This document shows, one piece after another, positions 26,231-34,804 of a stretch of 64,000 nucleotides of DNA. Made by a program: the position numbers and the translations under genes. The notes under the pieces are model-generated. The model worked only from the letters and a program-made list of their open reading frames with translations, had not been told where the DNA came from and made no database searches. Source of the DNA: Methylophilus sp. DW102 (GTDB lineage Bacteria; Pseudomonadota; Gammaproteobacteria; Burkholderiales; Methylophilaceae); the NCBI RefSeq assembly GCF_037076555.1, contig NZ_AP029023.1, positions 2,790,001 to 2,854,000 on the forward strand. Direction: 5' to 3'. Numbering within the stretch: position 1 is the first letter of the stretch; every line of letters begins with the position of its first letter.

Positions 26231-26700
26231 TAATCAGCCCATTCAATATCCCACTGCACATCCCAGGTATTGCTTAAAGGCACCTGGGCGCGAGGGATTA
26301 AATTACTCTTAAACTCGGTGTAGAAGTTGACCCCATCATATGCGCCACGAATATCGAGCACGAGTAGCGAAACGTTTCGCTGGTCACTCAGCTCAGTCAC
26401 TGCGATATCGGTCATGCCTTCTGTATTTACCAGTGCCTCGCGGATCATGCGCATGGTTTCGCGCTTGGCTGACTCGGTCAGTGCCTGGCGTCGCACATAC
26501 CACAGGCCAGTGCCGAGGTTTTCATCAAACCACCAACCGCGACGGTTTTCACCATCCTCTACACGGTCTTCAGGGGCGATCTGGTCAGTGAATAACGCGG
26601 CATACACTGCAGTTTTTGCGCGTGCTTTACCCGTATCCTCAGTGGCTTCAATCACGGCCAAGTCAAAATGGCCATATTCAGTTTGTACGAGTTTGAGCAT
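26230..26700 (-). CDS. Baseplate protein, Mu gp46-like
   Basis: 156 residues of the phage GP46 family: DRVEDGENRRGWWFDENLGTGLWYVRRQ near the middle. The C-terminus SNTWDVQWDIEWAD is unusual and shares WDVQW with the protein at 33946-34383. A perfect palindrome AGCGAAACGTTTCGCT lies inside the gene at 26366-26381. Confidence 0.87.
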   Translation of the reverse strand: MLKLVQTEYGHFDLAVIEATEDTGKARAKTAVYAALFTDQIAPEDRVEDGENRRGWWFDENLGTGLWYVRRQALTESAKRETMRMIREALVNTEGMTDIAVTELSDQRNVSLLVLDIRGAYDGVNFYTEFKSNLIPRAQVPLSNTWDVQWDIEWAD

Positions 26701-27195
26701 TTAAAACTCCGGGGGCGATATCGGGTGCGCTTCGCCTGGCTCTTCGCCAATTTGCCAGGTGTTGATCTTGGTTGGCAGCCACTCTTGCCCGTGGCCGTTG
26801 GTTTGAAATGCAAAGCGCTCGCTGGCGACAATTTCAATGTCTGGGGACTCAAAGCGGATTTTTTTTGGTGAGCTGATCAACATCTGATCACGCTCCATCT
26901 TGACCATTTGGCCTTGGTCGTCATGCAGCGCGACTTCGCCATCTTGAAGCTCTAAGGTATAACGACGATCACCAGCAATCAGACAAAACCCATGTGAGCG
27001 ATCACCCGATGGAAAGACCTCATAAGCCTGATGTCCGCTGTGCGGGCGATATGAAAATCCATAAGGTTGAATACGGTCAATGTTGTCCAGCACCTCACCA
27101 TCAAGGCACTTAATTTGCACGGTATGCGTACTTACGCGTAGGCCTATGCCTTGCGCTATCATCAACTGCAGCCGCCGCCAAACATGGGCAATCAT
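26701..27195 (-). CDS. Baseplate spike protein, Mu gp45 (GpV)-like
   Basis: 164 residues. It is a gpV-type spike with an OB-like start (WRRLQLMIAQGIGLRVS) and PYGFSYRPHSGHQAYEVFPSGDRSHGFCLIAGDRRYTL. Central-spike proteins of contractile tails puncture the outer membrane. It starts within the gpP stop (4-nt overlap). Confidence 0.87.
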   Translation of the reverse strand: MIAHVWRRLQLMIAQGIGLRVSTHTVQIKCLDGEVLDNIDRIQPYGFSYRPHSGHQAYEVFPSGDRSHGFCLIAGDRRYTLELQDGEVALHDDQGQMVKMERDQMLISSPKKIRFESPDIEIVASERFAFQTNGHGQEWLPTKINTWQIGEEPGEAHPISPPEF

Positions 27196-28223
27196 CGTCT
27201 TGCCTTTCTCGCTGCAGCGCTTTTCTTTTTCACTGTCGGTGGCTGGCCGACAAACGCATTTCGGTGCACCAGCGTCAACGTGGCAAGCGTCCCGGAGCGG
27301 TCATCTTGAGTCAGCTCGATGTCGCTGATCAGCAGGGTTTGATCAATGCCCTCATCAGTCACCACCGCACGCACTTGTGTGTTGAGCTGCCAAGGGTGCC
27401 AGATCCCGTTTTGCTCATAGCCCCAGCCGACCACTGTCACCACCAGGCTATGCGCACGTGCCAGTCTGCGGTTGCGCTCCATTTCTGCGCGACGCTGCAA
27501 TGCGCCCAGGCTGTTACCCATGCGGTCAGCAATCACATGCATAGGCCGGAAAAACGTCAGGCCCTCATCCTTAACCGTACCCCTGCGCGCCGTATTAGCG
27601 CCGTAATCAAAGCTCTTGACCAGGTACTCGCTAAACCTCTGGCGATAGTCATCATTAATCACCAGCGCCTTAATCTGCTTGCCCATTTCCAGCGTGGCCA
27701 CCGGCGGGTTATTGTCCGGCTCAGCCATCACCAGCCCACCTTCTGGCGTTGGGTAAATCAGCAGGTTAGCGGTGCGTGCAGCATTGACAATAGCATTGGC
27801 TGGGCTTTCAGACTGCATGGAAAAATCAGGCACCAGCGCTGTGCTTTGAAAAGGCGTCAAAGGCACTTTAAACAGCGTGCAAATGCGTTTCACAATCTCG
27901 CTAACTGTGAGGTTTTTATAGGTGGCGCTGTATTGTGTGTCCACCAACTCACGGCCGAGGCTTCGGCCCATAAACTGGTTGCTGTGGCTGTTTTCAGTAA
28001 TGCGGCGGGGGGCGCTATCGGTGCGCACGGTGCTGATCAGTTGGTTATTGATCAAGACCTGCGCCACTGTGTTGACGTCGATAGGAAACGGGGTGCCGGT
28101 GCCTGGCCGGGCAAAGCCGAGCTGCACCTGGGTGACCAGCTCGTCAATGCTCTGGCGGATATTGACCTCCTGCCAGTCATCAAACTGCAGGCCGTTGAAT
28201 TTAAGGGCGACGACATTATCCAC
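27192..28223 (-). CDS. Baseplate hub protein, Mu gpP (gp44)-like
   Basis: 343 residues, beginning VVALKFNGLQFDDWQEVNIRQSIDELVTQVQLGFARP, with the late-control/gpD-like hub features (FMGRSLGRELVDTQYSA, SEIVKRICTLF). It forms the hub between tube and spike. The C-terminus is basic (KKKSAAARKARR). Confidence 0.87.
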   Translation of the reverse strand: MDNVVALKFNGLQFDDWQEVNIRQSIDELVTQVQLGFARPGTGTPFPIDVNTVAQVLINNQLISTVRTDSAPRRITENSHSNQFMGRSLGRELVDTQYSATYKNLTVSEIVKRICTLFKVPLTPFQSTALVPDFSMQSESPANAIVNAARTANLLIYPTPEGGLVMAEPDNNPPVATLEMGKQIKALVINDDYRQRFSEYLVKSFDYGANTARRGTVKDEGLTFFRPMHVIADRMGNSLGALQRRAEMERNRRLARAHSLVVTVVGWGYEQNGIWHPWQLNTQVRAVVTDEGIDQTLLISDIELTQDDRSGTLATLTLVHRNAFVGQPPTVKKKSAAARKARR

Positions 28224-29373
28224 GGACTGTCCCCGCTACGAATAGAGGGTGCGCTACACCATTGAGCTGCACAAAGTCAGCCTCAATGATATCGAGCTGG
28301 TGCGCCAGCACACAGGCAGGCATAAAGTTCACTACCTGCTTGGTCTGGTAGTTACTCAAGTCCTGGTCAAGCAAGGCATCAATCAACGCTGCCCGCATAT
28401 CGAGCAGCGCATTAAACACATCAGGCTTGGCATTGTTGAGCACGCTATCTATGCCATCGAGCAGCGCCTGCAGCACGCGGTCACGTGTCTCTGCGTCCTG
28501 GTAAGTGGTAATCGCCAGACCAGCCGCCGAGGTGAGCAGCAGCTGGTTGCGCAGATCCTGCTCGGCAGCATTGTTTGCAATCAGTGCAGCTGTTTGTGTG
28601 CTGTTGCTGGCAAATGCTGGCGGGTTGTTTACCGTGCTGGTCAAGCGCGTGACGGCCCGCACACGCACCGGCACGGTCAAGTCATCGTCCGGGCTATCTA
28701 AAAACGCAAGCACATTGGCAAAGCTTGCCAATGTGTTGGCATATTGCTGCGGCAAGCCCAGCAAGGTGCGCACATCGGTTTTAATGCCATTGATGATGGT
28801 CAGTACCTGATTGGATTTGCTCAATGGCAGCGTCGCCATAGCAATCGCCTTGCGCATCACATCGAGCTTGCTTTGCACGTCTGCCACCAGGTCATCAAAC
28901 ACACTGCCAGTCATCGGCTGCAGTTCAAAATTATCTTTGATTTTGTCTTGCGCATCCTCAATCGCTGCCGAGGCTCTATCAACCTTATCCACCGTTGGCT
29001 CAAAAGGTTGTCTGCCTCCGGGCGCAAAAGTGATACTAAACTTGCAATAGCCATCTTCTCCAACTTGCTCCGAGCGCGTCCACTTCCAAGGCCGCACCCA
29101 TATTTCACCAAGGTAAGGGTGCATCAACCAATCGGCACCAGGCTCAGCAAGCACATTTAAAAACTCATCAGCCTCAATATCGTAATTCGGGCCAATGAAA
29201 TAAGCATTGATCTGCCAACCCTTAGCCATCGCGCCAAGGTCTTCAACCTCAGCATCATCGCGATTTGGGTATTCGTGGATAACCAGTCTGCGACCAAAAC
29301 TCGCATTGTGATTCTCTGTTAAAAAATCCCGATTCTTCCAAGTGCCTCGGTTTAAACGCTCCATCCAACTCAT
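28216..29373 (-). CDS. DNA circularisation protein, Mu gpN (gp43)-like
   Basis: 385 residues from ATG 29373 (GGGGG 5 nt upstream). The N-terminal domain SWMERLNRGTWKNRDFLTENHNASFGRRLVIHEYPNRDD is the DNA-circularisation N-terminal family signature. In Mu this tail protein protects injected ends. It overlaps the tape-measure stop by 4 nt. Confidence 0.88.
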   Translation of the reverse strand: MSWMERLNRGTWKNRDFLTENHNASFGRRLVIHEYPNRDDAEVEDLGAMAKGWQINAYFIGPNYDIEADEFLNVLAEPGADWLMHPYLGEIWVRPWKWTRSEQVGEDGYCKFSITFAPGGRQPFEPTVDKVDRASAAIEDAQDKIKDNFELQPMTGSVFDDLVADVQSKLDVMRKAIAMATLPLSKSNQVLTIINGIKTDVRTLLGLPQQYANTLASFANVLAFLDSPDDDLTVPVRVRAVTRLTSTVNNPPAFASNSTQTAALIANNAAEQDLRNQLLLTSAAGLAITTYQDAETRDRVLQALLDGIDSVLNNAKPDVFNALLDMRAALIDALLDQDLSNYQTKQVVNFMPACVLAHQLDIIEADFVQLNGVAHPLFVAGTVRG

Positions 29374-31331
29374 GGTTGCCCCCAAACTGAGCCAGTTTCA
29401 AAAAACGCTTTTACAGGCCCAAAACTTTGTGAGGTCTGGCTAACTGCCTTAAGACCGTCAGACAACTTAACTTCAACCGTGGTCTTAACTTCAGCTGGCG
29501 GCTGTTCTTTAATCGCTGGCACAATAAATCGCTCAATCAAATCACTCACATTCAAATTGCCGCCCATGAATGTGTTGTTGATGCCATTCATTGTAGCCAT
29601 GACAGGCATCATGCTGGTCAACTCTAAACCAGCCATGCCAGGCACCGCACCTGCATAAGCGCCAGCCGTTCTTACTGCGCCAGCAGTTTTACTCATCACA
29701 CTTGCAGCAGGCCTTAAGAATGGAAAAACATTTGCCAAAGCGGCGCCAGTTTCAGTCGCTAAAAACCGATCTGCCAAACTGCTGGCAGCGAGTGTAGTTA
29801 AACCGCCACCCGCTGCTGCAGTCGTTACCAGGCCCGCTGCTGCAGTCTTAGGGTTGCGCTCAAGAAAGGGTTGTGCACGTGAGGCATATTCGCCAACCTT
29901 GTCATAAAAGGCTTTAGCCGGTGCCGATACTGACTCACCAACAGATGCCATCGCATTATCAATATTGCCTGATGCAGCATCTTTTCTTGACTGCAATGTA
30001 GATGTTTTAACCTTAATACGTTGCTCAAGGCTGGCCTGGCTATCTATCAGTTGCAGAGCTTTATCAAATCCTTTAACACCAGAGTCAACCAAGATGGATG
30101 CTGGCCTTGCCGCTTCAACACCAAATAGTTTTGTTAAGACCTTGATGCGATCCTGATCTGAGAGCGGCTTTAATTTTTCAAATTGGCTAATCGCATTACG
30201 GACACCACCAAACTCGCCTTGCTTATTAAAGAAGTTCATATCGATGCCATAACCATCAAGCATCTTTTTAATTTCTCGCGCTTCTTTGCTATTTTTATTA
30301 AGGCGGCCATCGAACTGAGCAGTTCGCGCAAGCATCATCGAAAAATTAGTGCCAAACGATGTATTTTCTAGTCCTTGTTGTGCGGCAATACCCTGTATGG
30401 CAAACAGTTCTTTTGTATTTTTAATGCCCGTCAAACCTAGTTCACGGTATGTAGGCGCAGCATATGAGGCAACTGCCATAAAGTCTTCAGGTGCAATACC
30501 GAACCCAAAGCGAGCGCGTTGCATTAAATCTGCTGTTTGTGGCAGTTCTTTGTCTTTTAAGCCATAGGCTTCGCGGGTTTTAGCAATTGTTTGAGCTGCC
30601 CGATACGGGTCCATGTCATTAAGCACGGAAAAATAAGCAGCCGATCTCAAGCCACCATTTAATACTGCACTGTCTGGCATGCCTTGCTGTTTTAAAGCAA
30701 TTGCTGCACCAGTAAAGTCTTTTGCTGAGCCTGGTAGCTCGTTGCCCAACTTCACGGTCTGGCGCATGACAGATTGATAATTTGCTGGCTCTACGCCAGT
30801 TTTATCCATCATGGCAATACGCAAATCAGCCTTTGCTGCCTCAAGCGTTTCATAGCTTGCCAGTGGCGCGCCAATGATTCGTTTCGCGACATAGCCACCC
30901 GCACTTAAAGCCGCCGCTGTAGTTACCAGATTGTTAGCCTTCTCTTGCAGACTATTACCTGTGCGTAGTTCAGCGTTAAGTTCTTTCACCTTGCGAACCA
31001 TGGCATCTTGAGCACGCGCCAATTCTCTCGCATTAAACGCGCCAGAACGAGCCAGCTGCTCATAGGCCTCGCGAGTCCGGTTGATCTCACTACGGATGAT
31101 ATTTTCAGAGCGAATGCCCAACATCTCGCGAGCCTGGGCAGTGCGGCGAGCACCGGCAACCACATCAATCTGCAGCCGCTCATAGCTGCGGGTGATCTCA
31201 TTGTTTGCCTGCACCTGGGCACGGCTTACACGTTGCGAGATTGCAGCGCTCTCATTGCCAATCTGGCGTAAACCGGGGATGGTGTCACCACGGTTTAAAA
31301 CAATCTTGAGGTTAACGGTTTGGGTATTCAT
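29370..31331 (-). CDS. Tail tape-measure protein
   Basis: 653 residues from ATG 31331 (AAGG 5 nt upstream); a GTG 24 nt earlier is less likely. It begins TVNLKIVLNRGDTIPGLRQIG, followed by long helical segments, hydrophobic patches near residue 530 (TAAAGLVTTAAAGGG) and a TP901-type core (SAKDFTGAAIALKQQGMPDS). Its length sets tail length. A conserved promoter element and a terminator lie just upstream, so it opens a separate transcription unit. Confidence 0.88.
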   Translation of the reverse strand: MNTQTVNLKIVLNRGDTIPGLRQIGNESAAISQRVSRAQVQANNEITRSYERLQIDVVAGARRTAQAREMLGIRSENIIRSEINRTREAYEQLARSGAFNARELARAQDAMVRKVKELNAELRTGNSLQEKANNLVTTAAALSAGGYVAKRIIGAPLASYETLEAAKADLRIAMMDKTGVEPANYQSVMRQTVKLGNELPGSAKDFTGAAIALKQQGMPDSAVLNGGLRSAAYFSVLNDMDPYRAAQTIAKTREAYGLKDKELPQTADLMQRARFGFGIAPEDFMAVASYAAPTYRELGLTGIKNTKELFAIQGIAAQQGLENTSFGTNFSMMLARTAQFDGRLNKNSKEAREIKKMLDGYGIDMNFFNKQGEFGGVRNAISQFEKLKPLSDQDRIKVLTKLFGVEAARPASILVDSGVKGFDKALQLIDSQASLEQRIKVKTSTLQSRKDAASGNIDNAMASVGESVSAPAKAFYDKVGEYASRAQPFLERNPKTAAAGLVTTAAAGGGLTTLAASSLADRFLATETGAALANVFPFLRPAASVMSKTAGAVRTAGAYAGAVPGMAGLELTSMMPVMATMNGINNTFMGGNLNVSDLIERFIVPAIKEQPPAEVKTTVEVKLSDGLKAVSQTSQSFGPVKAFFETGSVWGQP

Positions 31332-31361
31332 GGCTGGCCTTGAGAGATAAGGCACAGCTTA

Positions 31362-31402
31362 CGCGCGCGCGTGGGGCGTGAAGAGACGGGAAATGTTTCG
31401 CT
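31362..31402 (-). promoter_or_regulatory. Late promoter element A, upstream of the tape-measure gene
   Basis: On the minus strand AGCGAAACATTTCCCG is followed after 16 nt by GCGCGCGCGTAA. The same block, about 39 of 44 bases alike, stands before the holin gene at 50497-50540. It lies 54-71 nt from the tape-measure start and directly after a terminator. Likely a binding site for the late activator (Mor-like). Confidence 0.65.
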
Positions 31403-31418
31403 ACAAACGGCAGACAAT

Positions 31419-31440
31419 AAAAAAGGGGCCTAAGCCCCTA
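31419..31440 (-). terminator. Rho-independent terminator after the tail chaperone genes
   Basis: On the minus strand GGGGC-ttag-GCCCC is followed by six T. It overlaps the stop of the frameshift-encoded chaperone frame, and the element before the tape-measure gene starts 17 nt later. Confidence 0.8.
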
Positions 31441-31563
31441 TTTAAACTTCCTTCCCTCAAACTCGGCAGCAATACTCGCAAACGTAAAGAGCTTGTTGAT
31501 CGGCCATGTGAGAACAGTGTCTATGTCTTGATGCAAGCCGCGAGCCACCAGGCTCACTGCCAT
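31438..31563 (-). CDS. Tail assembly chaperone second frame (gp41 frameshift product)
   Basis: This short frame (41 codons from ATG 31563, overlapping the gp41 stop as TGATG) reads MAVSLVARGLHQDIDTVLTW...EFEGRKFK. It lies in the -1 frame relative to gp41 and stays open upstream to the A8 run at 31578-31585. A -1 slip there would fuse it to gp41, as in the G/GT proteins of many tailed phages. Translation from its own ATG is possible too. Confidence 0.6.
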   Translation of the reverse strand: MAVSLVARGLHQDIDTVLTWPINKLFTFASIAAEFEGRKFK

Positions 31564-31871
31564 CAAGACTCTTGCTCTTTTTTTTCTGCAGCCGCCTTAG
31601 CTTCTGCAGGTTTTTCAGCGGCATAAAACTCAGGGTAAGCCATCTTGTCGCAGATCAGTGAAAGCTCTTTGTAGTCATCACCGTGCATTTTCTTGATGAT
31701 CGATTCATCTTGCGTAGTCATACTTGCCACCAGCGCTATCAGTTGCGCATTGCGGCCTGGCATGTCGAATGCCAGGTAATCCTCAGCGGTAGGAAACTCT
31801 TTAATTTTTACCTCAGTGATGGTTTTGTTTTCACTGATAACGATGGGGTGTTTTAGGGAGTGTTGGATCAT
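31563..31871 (-). CDS. Tail assembly chaperone, Mu gp41-like
   Basis: 102 residues from ATG 31871: MIQHSLKHPIVISENKTITEVKIKEFP, then YLAFDMPGRNAQLIALVASMTTQ. This is the phage tail assembly (gp41) family. The C-terminus is Ala/Glu/Lys-rich and ends in AEKKEQES, encoded by GAA AAA AAA GAG, a slippery stretch. It normally precedes the tape measure, as here. Confidence 0.8.
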   Translation of the reverse strand: MIQHSLKHPIVISENKTITEVKIKEFPTAEDYLAFDMPGRNAQLIALVASMTTQDESIIKKMHGDDYKELSLICDKMAYPEFYAAEKPAEAKAAAEKKEQES

Positions 31872-31884
31872 ATATTGCTCACTT

Positions 31885-32103
31885 TTATTCAACCAAAGAC
31901 CATGTTTCGGCTTGACTATCATCGTCAATCTTTTTGAGGGGCACGCCCTTTTTAAAGACCATCTGCCCATCAGGTCTCCAAACTGTCAAATCGGCGCTAT
32001 TATCAGAATCAATAGCTGTAATCATTGCTGGAAATTGCATCATAAGACAAACAGGCTCAGCATCTGGTGCTTGATTAAAGATTACTTGTGTATTTATATC
32101 CAT
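31885..32103 (-). CDS. Small protein of unknown function in the tail operon
   Basis: 72 residues (MDINTQVIFNQAPDAEPVCLMMQFP...). It lies between the large fibre gene and the chaperone, 9 nt after the fibre stop. Position suggests a fibre-associated or virion-decorating role; no family recognised. Confidence 0.55.
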   Translation of the reverse strand: MDINTQVIFNQAPDAEPVCLMMQFPAMITAIDSDNSADLTVWRPDGQMVFKKGVPLKKIDDDSQAETWSLVE

Positions 32104-32112
32104 TTGAGTCCC

Positions 32113-33936
32113 CTAACTATATGATGGCAATTGAGCGTTGACGTTTGCAGCGGCAATTGTTGCGCCAGGGCTGGCAACGTGAAGGCCCTCAAGTGTCAAT
32201 CCTGCACCCCACAAGTAGTAATCGCTGTTCAGAGTGCCTTTACCGGATGTCGATTTTCTCAATGAGCCTCCCGACCCAATGCTTGGGTCGATCACATAGT
32301 CCGGGCCTGTTGGCGTTCCCTTGACTGTTTCCAACCATGCGTTAAAAAGCTCGACCATCCCGCCAGCATTCCATTTAGCCGATGCTGGTGCGGTATTGCC
32401 AGAGTTTGTATTAAGTAACAGATAAGTCCGAAATAAAAAGTAAGGATTGTTTTTCGGTGCTGGTAGCACGGCAGCACGAATTGCAGCCCAAGTTGCAAGG
32501 CATCGAGCTTGCAACTGAGCCAGTGTTTCAGTGCCACTGACAGTATTAGTCCCGAATTCTTCCATACCGCAATTGCTATATTTGACAAGGTAAGTACCGT
32601 ACGCATTTGCTGTGACAATATCGCTCTGCCCACCGATACGTCCGACGCTACCGCCTGCGATGCCATACTGCTGCAACAGTCTATAAAAGTACGACGTTTG
32701 CCCTGTACCATCATGTCCATTTTGACCGATACTATCAAAAAATCCACAGAGTACCATCGGTTCACCGACCACCGAATCTGCAAATTTACCGACCAGTTGT
32801 ACACCCATACCAATCACGTTGGTAGTATTACCAGCCGTGCCGGTAGACCAGCTCGGCCCCCACTGATATGAAGTTGAGTTTTTATTCCAGGTATTAATTG
32901 CTGGGTCGTATAAAGTAGCGGTAAGTGCGTTGGATGTATCCGCGACCTCCATGCACGGTACGTATTGGTTATAATCAACTTCGATTTCGACACGTACCAT
33001 ATATGCTGTCCCATTAGGGAAATTGCCCAGCATCTCATCGGTTATAGACTCTTTTTCGCCATTTGCTACTGTCCATGTTGACAGCCCACCTTTGGTGAAA
33101 TTAATAATCGGTGAGTTTGCAACTGCGATTTGGGCGCTCACAGAACATACAGTTATAGCATTTCCAGTTGCTACGCCTTGCCCGCCAGTTGCGTTTCCGT
33201 CAAAGAAGAAATTATCAATGATAACTTGCAGAGTCTTTCTATCACCTGATCCAATAACGTGATATTGATAGGTCAACATGCGCCGCTTGCCACTGGTAGG
33301 CTGACCTGATGGCGTATATGTCATTTGCCGACGCGAGGTATTCGGGCGATTATTGCGAGACGCTAATAGTGCGCGCGGCGGACCAAAAAACCTGCCTGCA
33401 TCAAAAGCCTTTTTTAGTTCTTTTAATGTCATAGCGCCAGTATCCGATCCATCCAAAGCAATCAAAGAACCGGATGCGCTTAGGCCAGCAGTGCCTGCGA
33501 TATTTGAATTACCCTTTTGCATGGCATTTAGATGCCCCTTTGAGTCTGCTAGGTGATCTGTGATCTGTTTCTGCAATTTACCCAGCGCAACTAGGACTGA
33601 ATCTGCTGCCGTAATAGCCGCATTAACAGTAAATTCAATCCCAGTCAAAATCGCAGATCGCACCTTGCCAGGTATTGAGTTATCAAATTGCATCAGTTCG
33701 GACGGTTGCACAGCGTTATCAGCCTTCAGCCCCTGAGCAGCCGTTGCGAAGCCCGTTGCATCGGAAGAATCAAGCTTGTTGGCGAGAGCTTCGGTCAACT
33801 CTTCAATCGCGTTCCCATGTGCGGTACTCTCATCACGTGCAAATCCCAATGCCTGGCGCAGGCGTGAGACTAGAATCTTGCCGATATTCGGGCCGCTGGT
33901 TTCTTCTGGCAGTTCTGGATCAATCTGACTTTGCAT
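32113..33936 (-). CDS. Large tail fibre/spike protein with SGNH-hydrolase-like domain
   Basis: 607 residues. The first 200 are helical and Ala-rich (KILVSRLRQALGFARDE, HLADSKGHLNAMQKGNSNIAG), like phage fibre shafts. From about residue 200 a beta-rich domain follows, with GEPMVLCGFFDSIGQNGHDG around 380 and LTLEGLHVASPGATIAAA near the end. These resemble block I (DSI) and block V (DGxHxxxxG) of SGNH/GDSL hydrolases. A receptor-polysaccharide deacetylase activity is inferred, not shown. Fibre genes are unusual between tube and chaperone. Confidence 0.6.
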   Translation of the reverse strand: MQSQIDPELPEETSGPNIGKILVSRLRQALGFARDESTAHGNAIEELTEALANKLDSSDATGFATAAQGLKADNAVQPSELMQFDNSIPGKVRSAILTGIEFTVNAAITAADSVLVALGKLQKQITDHLADSKGHLNAMQKGNSNIAGTAGLSASGSLIALDGSDTGAMTLKELKKAFDAGRFFGPPRALLASRNNRPNTSRRQMTYTPSGQPTSGKRRMLTYQYHVIGSGDRKTLQVIIDNFFFDGNATGGQGVATGNAITVCSVSAQIAVANSPIINFTKGGLSTWTVANGEKESITDEMLGNFPNGTAYMVRVEIEVDYNQYVPCMEVADTSNALTATLYDPAINTWNKNSTSYQWGPSWSTGTAGNTTNVIGMGVQLVGKFADSVVGEPMVLCGFFDSIGQNGHDGTGQTSYFYRLLQQYGIAGGSVGRIGGQSDIVTANAYGTYLVKYSNCGMEEFGTNTVSGTETLAQLQARCLATWAAIRAAVLPAPKNNPYFLFRTYLLLNTNSGNTAPASAKWNAGGMVELFNAWLETVKGTPTGPDYVIDPSIGSGGSLRKSTSGKGTLNSDYYLWGAGLTLEGLHVASPGATIAAANVNAQLPSYS

Positions 33937-33945
33937 TTTTTACTC

Positions 33946-34383
33946 CTAATCATTCGCCCACTGCACATCCCAGCTGCTTGACCATACATTGATCTCGATA
34001 TCAGTCGCAGGCACGGTGATCACCACACGGGTATTGCCGATGACTGAGCCAACTTGCGCAAAGCGCACCGGTTCTTTAATCACTGCCTTGCTTACCATCA
34101 GCTCAAAAGCGGTGCTGGTGACGGTTGCGCCGTTGATCGAGTAATTGATCTCTAGGGTGTAGAGCGCTGCGGGGATGGTGGTTGTTTCAAACTTGCTGAG
34201 AGCAAACTTGCCCTCGTTATCATTGAGCACTTGCGTGGCAAGCGTCTTGGCGACATTGCCGCCACGGTCTACCAAACGGGCGCTGACCACCATGCCGGTG
34301 ATCGGTGCACCCGCGCCAAACTCATCAACGAGCTGGCACTCGGCATAAAAGGTATCGCCGCGTTTGATAGTGAGCTGCTGCAT
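33946..34383 (-). CDS. Small virion protein with shared WDVQW tail
   Basis: 145 residues beginning MQQLTIKRGDTFYAECQLVDE, with Ig-like or BppU-N-like beta structure (ARLVDRGGNVAKTLATQV, TLEINYSINGATVTSTAFEL). The last residues SSSWDVQWAND echo the end of the gp46-like baseplate protein. A fibre connector or baseplate adaptor is plausible; it lies between the tube gene and the large fibre gene. Confidence 0.5.
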   Translation of the reverse strand: MQQLTIKRGDTFYAECQLVDEFGAGAPITGMVVSARLVDRGGNVAKTLATQVLNDNEGKFALSKFETTTIPAALYTLEINYSINGATVTSTAFELMVSKAVIKEPVRFAQVGSVIGNTRVVITVPATDIEINVWSSSWDVQWAND

Positions 34384-34385
34384 GG

Positions 34386-34748
34386 TTAGCCAATGCGCTC
34401 GCTGGTGGGGCTGGTGAATGTGATGCGGCTCTCACCATTGCCAATCGCCACCGGTGCCATACAAGCTGCACCGCTCATCATGTGCACCTGGCCATCTTCA
34501 AGCGTGACCACAATATCTTCATTGGCCACGGCATTGATCGCCACCACATCCAGCCCCGGCTTGAGGTTGATGTTGCATTCAAGCTGTGCCGACTGGTTGC
34601 TTTGCATGTAGCCGCCATCTTCTGGCAAGCGGCCGTTTTTGTTGTTTCGCATAAAGCCGCTGGGCGTAAATGTGCCAGGGTCTTCAGCCAGTGGCAGTTT
34701 CCCAATGCTGGGGATCACCACGGTGCGGATATTCATCAAACTAGACAT
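34386..34748 (-). CDS. Tail tube protein, Mu gpM-like
   Basis: 120 residues of the Mu gpM tail tube family (MNIRTVVIPSIGKLPLAEDPGTFTPSGFMRNN; VTLEDGQVHMMSGAACMAPVA). It forms the inner tube of the contractile tail, directly after the sheath gene as in Mu. Confidence 0.85.
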   Translation of the reverse strand: MSSLMNIRTVVIPSIGKLPLAEDPGTFTPSGFMRNNKNGRLPEDGGYMQSNQSAQLECNINLKPGLDVVAINAVANEDIVVTLEDGQVHMMSGAACMAPVAIGNGESRITFTSPTSERIG

Positions 34749-34804
34749 GTGAGTGTCCTTTCAAAAACTGTTTAAACAATCGTCAAACTGGCTTTAAAGC
34801 CTGC

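Noticed and set aside
26366..26381. Palindrome AGCGAAACGTTTCGCT as a fourth late promoter element
   Set aside because: It lies inside the gp46 coding region with no gene start nearby, so it is listed only as related sequence.
27264..28265. Long 333-codon plus-strand frame antisense to baseplate hub genes
   Set aside because: It mirrors the confidently assigned gpP gene; His/Arg-rich composition is typical of a shadow frame.
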